From Hyphomicrobiales bacterium (GTDB lineage: Bacteria > Pseudomonadota > Alphaproteobacteria > Rhizobiales > Beijerinckiaceae): a DNA stretch of 64,000 bases. The first letter of the stretch is position 1. The number at the start of each line of letters is the position of its first letter. Below, one piece after another: positions 16,982 to 25,124 of this stretch. The DNA lies in NCBI GenBank assembly GCA_930633525.1, contig CAKNFP010000002.1, positions 1 through 64,000 of the forward strand, in the 5' to 3' direction. The notes below the pieces were generated by a model that was given only the letters and a program-made list of their open reading frames with translations, did not search any database and had not been told where the DNA came from. A program made the translations under genes and the position numbers.

Positions 16982-18773
16982 GGACGAACTCCTTGCCGAG
17001 ATAGGCTTCGATGACGGCGGGGTCGCGCACCACCTCCTGCGGCTTGCCCTGGGCGATGATCTGCCCGGAGGAGAGCACGATGACCCGGTCCGACAGGGAC
17101 ATGACCGCCTGCATGACATGCTCGATGGCGATGATGCTGACGCCGCTGTCGCGGATCGACAGGGTGAGGTCGATGGCACGGCGCACATCCGTCTGGTTGA
17201 TGCCGGCCATCACCTCATCGAGCAGAAGGACGCGCGGCTTCATCGCCATGACCCGCGCCATCTCCAGCCGTTTGAGGCCGCCGATGGTCAGGCCACGTGC
17301 CTCCGCATCGAGCCAGGGCCCGAGCCCCATGCGGTGAGCCGTCTCGCGCGCCACCTCGCGCGCCTCATGGACGTCGCTGAAGCGATGGAACGCGCCGACC
17401 ATGATGTTTTCCTCGACCGTCATGGCCGCGAAGGGCTGGACGATCTGGAACGTGCGGCCGACGCCGATCGACGCATAGTCCGCCGGGGTCACGGGCTTGT
17501 GCCAGCTGCCATCGGCTCCCCGCACGGATACCGAGCCGCTGTCCGGAGACAGGAAGCCCGAGATCATGTTGAAGACTGTGGTCTTGCCGGCGCCATTGGG
17601 ACCGATCAAGCCGAGGATCTCTCCTTCGCGCAGGGTGAAGCCGACATTGTTGGTGACATGCAAGCCGCCAAAATGCTTCTCGAGGGCTTCTACCTTGACA
17701 ATCTCGTCCCCAAGGGCGGGCCGTGCTGCCGGGACCGGGGGCGCCGTGATCGTCTGGGCCTGCTTCTGACGGGTTGTCGGGCTGGAGCCGTTCAGCCGTG
17801 CGAGCAATCCCATCAGGCCATTGGGCATGAACAGCACGACCAGGATCAGCACGACGCCGTACACGAAGCCATGAAGACCGAGCGCGTGGGCGCCGAGCCA
17901 GCCGCGCGCCATCTCCGAGATCGGCACCAGAAGCACCGCTCCGAGCAACGGGCCGAAGATGGTGCCGATGCCTCCGATAAGGGCGAACATGGCGATCTGG
18001 ATCGAGAAGGGCAGCGAGAACATCGCCGCCGGCTCGATGAAGGTGAGATACATGGCATGGAAGGTGCCGACCATGGCCGTCAGCGCCGCCGAAACAGATA
18101 CGGCGATGAGGCGTACCTTCACGGTATTGACGCCGGCGGCCCTTGCGGCGGACTCACGCTCGCGCGTGGCGACGAGCTGGAAGCCGATGCGATGTGAGCG
18201 GATCCACCAGGCGACGGCCAGGCAAACCAGCAGCATGCCGAAAGCGATGATCAGCGGTGGCAGGCGCTCGCGGAACACCATCCACTCCCAGCCGAATTTC
18301 AGCGGGATCATCAGGCCGGTGGCCCCACCCGTGAGATCGCGGAAATGCAGCGCAACGACGCGGAACACTTCCAAAAAGGCGATGGTCGCCAAGGCGAAGA
18401 ACGGGCCGCGCAGTCTGAAACAGGGGTAGCTGATGGCGATCGCCACGACGACGGAAACCGCGGCACCCGCGAACATGCCGAGCCAGGGGCTGATGCCCAT
18501 GTTCATCAGGATGATGCCGACATAGGCGCCAAGCCCGTAGAAGATGGCGTGGCCGAGCGAAAGCTGTCCGGCAAAGCCACCGACGATGTTCCATGCGGTC
18601 GACAATGCCGCAAAGATGAAGAGCGTGACGAAGATATGATAGATGAAATCATCATCTATCATCACGGGCATAACGAAGAGCGCTGCCAGGAAGACGACGA
18701 GCGCAATCAGATTGCGCCAGGTCACGCCGGCAAACCGCGCGGGAACTGGGGAGGCGAGAGAGATATCTGTCAT
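16968..18773 (-). CDS. Fused permease-ATPase of a branched-chain amino acid-type ABC transporter (LivM-LivG)
   Basis: One 601-residue polypeptide joins the LivM permease and the LivG ATPase. Residues 1 to about 330 hold some eight to ten membrane segments and the LivM signature GFAGQLSLGHAIFYGLGAYV. A proline/alanine-rich linker (about 331-352) follows. From about 355 the ATPase carries Walker A GLIGPNGAGKTTVFNMISGF, the LivG-type IGVGRTFQIVQPFAAMTVEE, LTIGGLKRLEMARVMAMKP as a degenerate signature, and Walker B LLLDEVMAGI, where Val replaces the common Pro. Such fusions are known in Alphaproteobacteria. It lies between livH (10-base gap) and livF (overlap), giving a complete importer with the binding protein at 19836. 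Confidence 0.94.
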   Translation of the reverse strand: MTDISLASPVPARFAGVTWRNLIALVVFLAALFVMPVMIDDDFIYHIFVTLFIFAALSTAWNIVGGFAGQLSLGHAIFYGLGAYVGIILMNMGISPWLGMFAGAAVSVVVAIAISYPCFRLRGPFFALATIAFLEVFRVVALHFRDLTGGATGLMIPLKFGWEWMVFRERLPPLIIAFGMLLVCLAVAWWIRSHRIGFQLVATRERESAARAAGVNTVKVRLIAVSVSAALTAMVGTFHAMYLTFIEPAAMFSLPFSIQIAMFALIGGIGTIFGPLLGAVLLVPISEMARGWLGAHALGLHGFVYGVVLILVVLFMPNGLMGLLARLNGSSPTTRQKQAQTITAPPVPAARPALGDEIVKVEALEKHFGGLHVTNNVGFTLREGEILGLIGPNGAGKTTVFNMISGFLSPDSGSVSVRGADGSWHKPVTPADYASIGVGRTFQIVQPFAAMTVEENIMVGAFHRFSDVHEAREVARETAHRMGLGPWLDAEARGLTIGGLKRLEMARVMAMKPRVLLLDEVMAGINQTDVRRAIDLTLSIRDSGVSIIAIEHVMQAVMSLSDRVIVLSSGQIIAQGKPQEVVRDPAVIEAYLGKEFVHAQA

Positions 18774-18783
18774 GGCAATCCTG

Positions 18784-19671
18784 TCATGGCGATACGTGCG
18801 ACAGGTTCAGACGCTTTCCGAACAGGCCGGCCGGCTTCAGGATAAGAATGATGAGGAACATGCCGAAGACTGCGACTTCGCGCATGTCCGAGCCAACATA
18901 GAATCCCGCGAAACTGTCAATCAGCCCGATGACCAACGAACCGACGAAGGCACCGGGAATCGAGCCAAGCCCGCCGAGAACGACGACAACGAAGGCCGTC
19001 AGCACGAAGTAGGTGCCGATGGTCGGCGAAGTCGGATAGAGCGGCGCGATCAGTACGGCGGCAACGCCGACGCAGGCCGCGCCGATGCCGAAGGTCAGGA
19101 TATAAATGCGATCGACATTGATGCCCATGAGCTGGGCGGCAGCGCGGTTCTGTGCAACGGCACGGATGGCACGGCCGGTTGCCGTGCCCTGCAGAAATGC
19201 CTGCAGGCCGATGACAAGGGCGATGGATGCCGCAAAGATAACGATCTGTCCGCTGAGGACGCGCACCGGCCCGATCTCGATGGGCGTTCTAAGGCCGCTT
19301 GCCGGCGTATTGGCGATATCGGCGCCGAAAACCAGAAGGGCGAGATTGATCAGTGCCGTCGACAAGCCGACTGTCGCGAAAATCTGGATATGATCATCGC
19401 GTGCGCTCATCAAGGGCTGGATGATGAGGCGCTGCGTCAGGGCCCCGAGCAGGAAAAGCGCAGGCACGACGACGATGACCGCCACGAAGGGATGAAGCCC
19501 GAGCAGACGGGTAACCAGGAAGGTCAGATACATCCCGACCATCAGGAATTCACCGTGGGCGAAGTTTACGACCTTGACGATGCCGAAGATCAACGTCAGT
19601 CCAACCGCGACGATCGCGAAAAGGCCGCCAAGCATCAAGCCGTTGGCGAGCAATTGGAGAACGGTATCCAT
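18784..19671 (-). CDS. livH: Branched-chain amino acid-type ABC transporter permease (LivH)
   Basis: Integral membrane permease of 295 residues with about eight hydrophobic segments. LLANGLMLGGLFAIVAVGLT and LIFGIVKVVNFAHGEFLMVG are the LivH signature at the N-terminus, and VVVLGGLGSIPGAFVGSLVI lies near the C-terminus. The ATG at 19669-19671 follows GAGGGCGTG; a GTG one codon upstream is possible. It partners with the LivM-LivG fusion 10 bases downstream. The gap to the upstream binding-protein gene holds a palindromic repeat (19682-19789), which may set different levels of binding protein and membrane complex. Confidence 0.94.
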   Translation of the reverse strand: MDTVLQLLANGLMLGGLFAIVAVGLTLIFGIVKVVNFAHGEFLMVGMYLTFLVTRLLGLHPFVAVIVVVPALFLLGALTQRLIIQPLMSARDDHIQIFATVGLSTALINLALLVFGADIANTPASGLRTPIEIGPVRVLSGQIVIFAASIALVIGLQAFLQGTATGRAIRAVAQNRAAAQLMGINVDRIYILTFGIGAACVGVAAVLIAPLYPTSPTIGTYFVLTAFVVVVLGGLGSIPGAFVGSLVIGLIDSFAGFYVGSDMREVAVFGMFLIILILKPAGLFGKRLNLSHVSP

Positions 19672-19681
19672 CACGCCCTCG

Positions 19682-19789
19682 CTAAAGCATGTCGCGCAAA
19701 AGTGCTTGGCCGTTTTGCGGCATCAACATGCGGTAAAACCAAAACTCAAAGCGTGATGGGCGACTCTAGGAGATCGCGGCACGCTTTAG
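19682..19789. repeat. Interspersed palindromic repeat between binding-protein gene and livH
   Basis: The element begins CTAAAGCATGTCGCGCAAAA and ends CACGCTTTAG, with terminal CTAAAGC/GCTTTAG arms and an inner stem AAAGCGTG (19748-19755)/CACGCTTT (19780-19787). The GCATGTCGCGCAAAAGTG...AACATGCG pattern resembles a repeat I know from many Hyphomicrobiales intergenic regions (from memory, not searched). It fills the 160-base gap inside the operon and could act as a partial terminator or RNA-stabilising hairpin. Confidence 0.7.
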
Positions 19790-19835
19790 GGAAAAGAGGC
19801 CGGGGGACGCCAGCGCATCCCCCGGGCCGCGTCGA

Positions 19836-21038
19836 TTACTTGTTGAGCCGCATCGGAGAGACGGCGGCTGCTTCCGGATAGACCGTGACGAGCTTGCCGT
19901 CTTGCCACTGCATCCCCATCATCTTCGCCCGCTCGTTCTGGTTGTTCTTTCCGAACTTCATGCCGTAACCGGCCGCCGTCACGCCTTCGCCGATGTCGAT
20001 GTTGTTGACTGCCGCGACGATCGCGTCCGGTGTAAAGCCCTTGCCCTTGTTGAGGGCTTCAAGCAGAACTTTGGCGCCGACATAGTTGTTGAGCGAATGG
20101 CCCGAACGCGGTGCCTCACCGTATTTCTTTTTGTAGGCTTCCACAAAATTCTCAAGGCCAGGCGTGTACTTGGTATTGACGAGGAATTGGGTGAAGTCCG
20201 CATCCAGAACGCCGTCGATCACCTTATGGCCCACGGCGTCGGCTGTCGGCTGCATGGAGTAGCCACCACCGCCGCCGATGATGGCGGCCGGCTTGAAATT
20301 GGCCTCATTGGCCTGCTGGAGGAAAAGCACAGAGTCGTTCTGGTAAGATGTTTGCAGAACGACATCGACGCCACGCTGCTTGAGATCGAGCACCAGCGAC
20401 GACATATCGACCGTCGACGCAGGATAGCCCTGCGAGGCGACGACGTTCAAACCGGCCTCGGCCGCGTATTTCTTCTGGTGGCCAGCAACGGAGGTGCCGT
20501 AACTGGAATCTTCGTAGACGATGCCGATCTTGAGATCTTCGGGCTTCTTGCCGATGCCGGGTGCGACCTTGTTGACGATCATCTCGACGATCAACTTACC
20601 CATGTCCTCGGCGGTCGGATTGGTGCGGTACAGAAACTTCAAGCCGCGACCCGTGACCTCATCGGCCACCGCGCCCATCTCGAAATAGGGAAGGCCGGAC
20701 AATTCGGCGACCTGGCTCGCTGCGATGGAGCGCGCCGACGAATAGGAACCGAATATCGCGGCGACCTTTTCCCGGGAGATCAGGCGGCGGGCCTCGCCGA
20801 TCGCCTGGTTGTTGTCCACGGCATCGCCGCGGACCAGCACGACCTTTTCGCCCTGGACGCCGCCGGCGGCGTTGATTTCGTCGACCGCAATCTCGAGGCC
20901 GCGCGCGCTTTCATCGCCGAGAAGCGCGAGCTGGCCGCTGAAGGGATAGAGGGCGCCGAATTTGACGTCCGCATGGGCCGCCGTGGCCGTGAACAGCACG
21001 GCCGCGGCAGTCGTTTTCAGCAACAGTGACAATTTCAT
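19836..21038 (-). CDS. ABC transporter substrate-binding protein, branched-chain amino acid type (LivK family)
   Basis: Periplasmic binding protein of 400 residues in the Peripla_BP_6 group. Signal peptide MKLSLLLKTTAAAVLFTATAAHA, then VKFGALYPFSGQLALLGDES with the family's GxxxPxSG start, EINAAGGVQGEKVVLVRGD, and GSYSSARSIAASQVAELSGL. GGGAGGG lies 6-12 bases before the ATG. The family binds amino acids but also amides, urea, aromatic acids and other small molecules. The surrounding alcohol dehydrogenase, ThDP enzyme and GMC genes make a ligand other than leucine likely. The upstream ThDP gene ends 43 bases before it. Confidence 0.93.
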   Translation of the reverse strand: MKLSLLLKTTAAAVLFTATAAHADVKFGALYPFSGQLALLGDESARGLEIAVDEINAAGGVQGEKVVLVRGDAVDNNQAIGEARRLISREKVAAIFGSYSSARSIAASQVAELSGLPYFEMGAVADEVTGRGLKFLYRTNPTAEDMGKLIVEMIVNKVAPGIGKKPEDLKIGIVYEDSSYGTSVAGHQKKYAAEAGLNVVASQGYPASTVDMSSLVLDLKQRGVDVVLQTSYQNDSVLFLQQANEANFKPAAIIGGGGGYSMQPTADAVGHKVIDGVLDADFTQFLVNTKYTPGLENFVEAYKKKYGEAPRSGHSLNNYVGAKVLLEALNKGKGFTPDAIVAAVNNIDIGEGVTAAGYGMKFGKNNQNERAKMMGMQWQDGKLVTVYPEAAAVSPMRLNK

Positions 21039-21081
21039 ATTTTCCCTCCCAAGTATGTTTATTGATCGAGTGGTCCGAATT

Positions 21082-22824
21082 TCAGTAGTTCAACGCATCC
21101 TTGCCTTCAAAGACGGTGATCGGCGGATGGGCCCGCTCGTCGGTCACCACATCGATGACGGTGACATCGTTGCGCGCGAGCGCTTCCTTCAAGGCCGGCA
21201 GGAAGTCAGCCGGCTTCTCCACGCGTATCCCACTGCAGCCGCAGGCCCGTGCGATCGCGGCATGGTCCACGGCCTCGAAGTCCACGACATCGGTGAAATT
21301 GCCGAAGATGCTGAGCTCGGCATGCTTCTGGTAGCCAAGGATCTGGTTGTTCAGGACGACGAGAACGACAGGCAGCTTCATGCGGCGTGCGGTCTCGAGC
21401 TCCGACCAGACATGCCCGAAACCGCCATCACCGGTCAGCGCGATGACGGGAGCATCGGGGCGGGCGGCCTTGGCGCCGAGCGCGAAAGGCAGGCCCCAGC
21501 CAAGACCAGCGAGGCCGCGCGGCGTGAGGAAGCGCTGTCCCGCTTCGCGGGCGGTGAGGAAATTAGCGATCCAGATCGACGAATAGCTCGCATCCGCGAC
21601 GACGATGCTCTCCGGCGTGAGCACGCTGTCGATATCGGCCATCAGCCGTTCGGGGCGCACCGGCACCGCGTCGAGATCGACAAGCTGCTTCATATCCTCG
21701 GCGTGCAGCTTGCGCCCCCGGGCGATCTTGTCCTCCAGCGCCGGCCGCCGCGCCGCGAGTGAGGCGGGTTTGGCCGCCTCGACCGCCGCCGTGAGCGCGG
21801 CGAGCGTCAGCTTGGCATCACCCGCGAGGCGCAGCGCCTCGTAGTTGCGGCCGATTTCGTTGCTGTCGATATCGATGTGGATGTAGCGCGCATGCGGCGG
21901 ATAGAGCGACCAGCTGTCCGTGCCGTTCTGGTTGGTGCGATTGCCGACCAGCAGGACCACGTCGGCCTCGGTGACGAGGTCCCGCAGATGCGATGAACGC
22001 CCGCGCGGGGCCATGAAATAGCCCACGACGCCGACGGAGAGCGGGTTGGTCTCGTCCACCGCGCCCTTGCCCATGACGGTCGTCGCAACGGGGATGCCCA
22101 GCGCCTGCAGGGCTGCAAGCTCGGCGGAAGCCTGCGAGGCATGAACGCCGCCGCCGGCGATGACGATGGGCGCCTTGGCTTCGGCGATCAGCTTGGCGGC
22201 CTCGGCCACGCGCGCCGGATCGGCGGCCGTGCGGTCAAGAGGGAAGGTGCCGAGGTGGCTCGCGCGCTGCGGTGCCTCGGCTGAGAAATCCGGGCGTTCG
22301 TCGAGCACGTCGAGCGGCACCAGCAGCACGGCCGGGCCGGCGCGGCCGCTCGCGGCCGCCGTGAAGGCCATGTCCACGTAGTCATCGATGCGCGCGGGAT
22401 CCTCGACCCGGCGGATCCATTTGGCGACACCGCCGAACAGCGCGAAATGGTCGAGTTCCTGGAAGGCGTTCTTGTCCGTGAACTTGCGGCTGACGTCCTG
22501 GACGATGGCGACCACCGGGATCGAGGCCTTCAGCGCCTCGGCGAGACCCGGCACCAGCAGCGTCGCGGCCGGGCCGTTCTGCGCCGTGACGACGGCGACC
22601 TTGCCGGAAATGCGCGCATAGGCATCGGCCATGGCCGCGCCCGCGTTTTCCGTGCGATAGCCGACCTGGCGGATGCCGTAGTCGGGCGCGGCGAGAAAGA
22701 GCGCCGAAGGGATGCTCTGGCCGAAGATCTCCCGCACGCCATGGCGCTGCAAGGCCGCGGCGATCAGATGCGCGCCGGATATGTTGCTGGCTGCGCGCGG
22801 CGCGGGCTTGGTCACTGCGTTCAT
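21082..22824 (-). CDS. Thiamine diphosphate-binding enzyme (acetolactate synthase-like)
   Basis: ThDP-dependent lyase/ligase with the three-domain acetolactate-synthase layout: N-terminal Pyr domain with the catalytic Glu in YRTENAGAAMADAYARISG, a middle domain (PIVIAGGGVHASQASAELAAL), and a C-terminal PP domain with the ThDP motif GDGGFGHVWSELETA ending in VVLNNQ. From the ATG at 22822-22824 (after GGAAGG) it has 580 residues. The frame also starts at 22899 in an ATGA overlap with the preceding gene; the extra 25 residues are an 8-residue repeat without family similarity. Substrate (2-oxo acid or acyloin) unknown; no small regulatory subunit is nearby, arguing against branched-chain biosynthesis. 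Confidence 0.9.
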   Translation of the reverse strand: MNAVTKPAPRAASNISGAHLIAAALQRHGVREIFGQSIPSALFLAAPDYGIRQVGYRTENAGAAMADAYARISGKVAVVTAQNGPAATLLVPGLAEALKASIPVVAIVQDVSRKFTDKNAFQELDHFALFGGVAKWIRRVEDPARIDDYVDMAFTAAASGRAGPAVLLVPLDVLDERPDFSAEAPQRASHLGTFPLDRTAADPARVAEAAKLIAEAKAPIVIAGGGVHASQASAELAALQALGIPVATTVMGKGAVDETNPLSVGVVGYFMAPRGRSSHLRDLVTEADVVLLVGNRTNQNGTDSWSLYPPHARYIHIDIDSNEIGRNYEALRLAGDAKLTLAALTAAVEAAKPASLAARRPALEDKIARGRKLHAEDMKQLVDLDAVPVRPERLMADIDSVLTPESIVVADASYSSIWIANFLTAREAGQRFLTPRGLAGLGWGLPFALGAKAARPDAPVIALTGDGGFGHVWSELETARRMKLPVVLVVLNNQILGYQKHAELSIFGNFTDVVDFEAVDHAAIARACGCSGIRVEKPADFLPALKEALARNDVTVIDVVTDERAHPPITVFEGKDALNY

Positions 22825-22841
22825 GCTCCTGTTTCCTTCCG

Positions 22842-22904
22842 TGGCGCTTGAGCGCCCTGCTGCCGTGGCGCTGACGCGCCCGCTTGCTTTGGCGCTCATG
22901 CGCC
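22842..22904. repeat. Three-copy 24-base tandem repeat at the quinone-oxidoreductase / ThDP-enzyme junction
   Basis: TGGCGCTTGAGCGCC (22842), TGGCGCTGACGCGCC (22866) and TGGCGCTCATGCGCC (22890) recur at exactly 24 bases, each a GGCGC/GCGCC hairpin unit. The period is in frame: on the minus strand it would encode repeats of the type SAKASGRV-SATAAGRS if translation starts at 22899. It lies across the ATGA junction and in the leader of the ThDP gene. Confidence 0.75.
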
Positions 22905-23897
22905 TTCTTGCATGACAAGAACGATCTTCCCCACATGCGCGCCGGCATCCATGCGGGCATGGGCCTTGGCGACATCAGCGAAGGGGAAGGTTGAATCGAT
23001 GAGAGGCTTGGCCTTGCCGGCGGCTAGCAGCGGCAGCACATGCTCGGCCAGCGATGCGGTGAGCGCCGCCTTCATGGCGACGGGCCGCGCCCTGAGCGTC
23101 GCGCCTGTGAAGGTGATGCGCTTCATCAGAAGCGGCAGCAGGTCGAGCTCGAGCTTGGAGCCATGCTGGAAGGCGATCTGCGCGATGCGCCCATCGGCGG
23201 CGATGCAATCGAGATTGCGCGGGATATAATCCCCGCCCACCATGTCGAGGATGACCTCCGGCCCCTGGCCGTCGGTGGCGGCGCGGGCGACCGCGACGAA
23301 ATCCTGCGTGCGGTAGTTGATGGCGAGATCCGCGCCGACGGCACGGCTCGCCGCGCATTTCTCATCCGAGCCCGCCGTGACGAGAACCCGCGCGCCGAGC
23401 GCCTTGGCGAGCAGGATCGCCGTGGTGCCGATGCCGGACGTCCCGCCATGGATGAGCACGGTTTCGCCGGCCTTGAGGCCCGCGCGCTGAAAGAGGTTCG
23501 ACCAGACCGTATAATAGGTCTCGGGGAAGGCGCCGGCCTCGACGAAGGACATGCCGTCCGGGATGGGCAGCGCCACCGTCTCATCGACGACGGCCCATTC
23601 GGCATAGGCGCCGCTGGCAACAAGCGCCATCACCCGGTCGCCGGGCTTGAGGCGCGTGGTGCCCGGGCCGAGGCTCTCGACCACGCCGGCGAGTTCGAGG
23701 CCGAGCACATCGCTCGCGCCGGGCGGCGGCGGATAATTGCCCTGCCGCTGCATCACGTCCGGACGGTTGATGCCGGCGGCATGCACCCTGACGAGCGCCT
23801 GTCCGGGCCCCGGCGTGGGGCGCTCCCGCTCGACAATCTTGAGCGCGTCTGGGCCACCGGGAACGGGCGCGACAACAACGCGTGTGACCGAGGTCAT
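22896..23897 (-). CDS. Zinc-free quinone oxidoreductase-like protein (MDR superfamily)
   Basis: Medium-chain dehydrogenase/reductase of 333 residues without zinc ligands, closest in pattern to the NAD(P)H:quinone oxidoreductase PIG3/QOR group. Key segments: VHAAGINRPDVMQRQGNYPP, SDVLGLELAGVVESLG, GDRVMALVASGAYAEW, and the nucleotide-binding VLIHGGTSGIGTTAILLAKA followed by AVGADLAINYRTQDF. It reduces quinones or enone-type carbonyls with NADPH in the cytosol. It overlaps the alcohol dehydrogenase stop at its own start (ATGA) and an ATG of the next frame at its stop, so the three enzymes are tightly coupled. Confidence 0.9.
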   Translation of the reverse strand: MTSVTRVVVAPVPGGPDALKIVERERPTPGPGQALVRVHAAGINRPDVMQRQGNYPPPPGASDVLGLELAGVVESLGPGTTRLKPGDRVMALVASGAYAEWAVVDETVALPIPDGMSFVEAGAFPETYYTVWSNLFQRAGLKAGETVLIHGGTSGIGTTAILLAKALGARVLVTAGSDEKCAASRAVGADLAINYRTQDFVAVARAATDGQGPEVILDMVGGDYIPRNLDCIAADGRIAQIAFQHGSKLELDLLPLLMKRITFTGATLRARPVAMKAALTASLAEHVLPLLAAGKAKPLIDSTFPFADVAKAHARMDAGAHVGKIVLVMQEGA

Positions 23898-24985
23898 GCG
23901 ATTTCACTTTCCGTTTGGGGCAAATCTTGCCGTTTGGGCAAATCTTGCGACAGGGTCTGCGGAAGCAGCAGAACCTTCACCGCCTGGCGGCTGCGTGCCA
24001 GCTCGAAGGCCTCGATGGCGCGGCTGAGCGGCTCGCGATGGGTGATCAGGCGGGCCAGCACATCCGCGTGGGCGGCGAGCAGGGCGATGGCATTCTCAAG
24101 GGCTTGCGCGGTGGTATCGTGCGCGGCACGAAGCTGCTTCTTGTCCCGCACGAATCGCGTCAGATCGAGATCGAGATGACCGGAGTGAATGCCCGCCACC
24201 ACCATGATACCGCCCGAGCGCAGCACGGAGAGCCCGTCGCTGACCGAGCGGGCGACGCCCGTCGCCTCGATGACGCGATCGGCGGGGCCGCCGAAGACGC
24301 GCTGGACGGCGTCCGCCATGCTCTCGTCAGCGAGGTCGACGCAGTGGGTGATCCCGATCTCGCGCGCCTTGTCGAGGCGAAGCGCGTCGTTCAGCCCGCA
24401 CAGGAGCACCTTGGCGCCGCGTGTCTGCGCCACGAAGGCGATGCCGAGGCCGATCGGCCCCGGGCCGAGCACGATGACCCGGTCGCCCGGCCTGACATCG
24501 CCGACATCAACCGCGTTCACGGCGACCGAGAGCGGTTCCGTCAGCGCGGCGACCGCGAAGGGCAGGCCATCGGGAATGGCACGGCAGTTGGCGGCCGGCA
24601 CGCGCACGAGATCGGCGAAGCCGCCGTCGATATGCAGGCCGATGATGCTGCGGTTCTGGCAATGCTCCGGCGTGCCGGCATCGCATGCGGGACAATGGCC
24701 GCAGCTCACCGTGGGCCAGCAGGTGACCCGGTCGCCGACCTTGAAGCCGGTGACGCCTGCGCCGAGCGCCCGCACCGTGCCGGCGAATTCGTGGCCGATG
24801 GTGAGCGGCATCGCGGCGGTCATGAATTCATAGCCCGGCGTCCACTCATAGGCGTGGATGTCGCTGCCGCAGATGCCGGCGGCGGCGACCGCGATGAGCA
24901 CCTCGCCCTCGCGTGGCGTGGGCTCCTTGTCCATCTCGACCAGCTCGGCGCCAAAGGCCGTTGTCGTCTTGCGAAGCGCGATCAC
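23894..24985 (-). CDS. Zinc-dependent alcohol dehydrogenase (MDR, sorbitol/threonine dehydrogenase-like)
   Basis: Zn-dependent NAD(P) dehydrogenase of 363 residues. Catalytic zinc ligands lie in GICGSDIHAYE and TIGHEFAGT; the structural zinc set is SCGHCPACDAGTPEHC. The nucleotide loop VIVLGPGPIGLGIAFVAQT precedes CGLNDALRLDKAREIGITH. GTG start at 24983-24985 with GGGAGG 7 bases before. First gene of the minus-strand catabolic group, facing the GntR gene at 25125. The C-terminal tail contains a duplicated QDLP encoded by an 18-19 base tandem repeat, absent from the family core. It probably oxidises a polyol or secondary alcohol as the first step of the pathway. Confidence 0.92.
   Translation of the reverse strand: MIALRKTTTAFGAELVEMDKEPTPREGEVLIAVAAAGICGSDIHAYEWTPGYEFMTAAMPLTIGHEFAGTVRALGAGVTGFKVGDRVTCWPTVSCGHCPACDAGTPEHCQNRSIIGLHIDGGFADLVRVPAANCRAIPDGLPFAVAALTEPLSVAVNAVDVGDVRPGDRVIVLGPGPIGLGIAFVAQTRGAKVLLCGLNDALRLDKAREIGITHCVDLADESMADAVQRVFGGPADRVIEATGVARSVSDGLSVLRSGGIMVVAGIHSGHLDLDLTRFVRDKKQLRAAHDTTAQALENAIALLAAHADVLARLITHREPLSRAIEAFELARSRQAVKVLLLPQTLSQDLPKRQDLPQTESEIA
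23911..23947. repeat. Tandem duplication in the 3' end of the alcohol dehydrogenase gene
   Basis: CCGTTTGGGGCAAATCTTG (23911-23929) is followed directly by CCGTTTGGGCAAATCTTG (23930-23947), differing by one G in a run. The net insertion is 18 bases and keeps the frame, giving QDLPKRQDLPQ in the C-terminal tail just before the ATGA overlap with the next gene. Confidence 0.85.
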
Positions 24986-25091
24986 CGCTTCCTCCCGTTA
25001 TCAGCCCACGCGCCGACGGAGGCCTCATCGGCCCCGGCGGTCGCTGCCCGGTCGCGTTGGTCCGGGCCTTGGGTTGATGCAATAAGTAATT

Positions 25092-25101
25092 TGTTATAAC
25101 A
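25092..25101. promoter_or_regulatory. Candidate GntR operator in divergent promoter
   Basis: TGTTATAACA is a perfect 10-base palindrome inside an AT-rich patch (AATTTGTTATAACAG) of the 139-base divergent region between the alcohol dehydrogenase operon and the gntR gene at 25125. It lies 24 bases before the gntR start. Control of both directions by that regulator is inference. Confidence 0.55.
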
Positions 25102-25124
25102 GTTTTGGTCGAGGAAACTACTCT

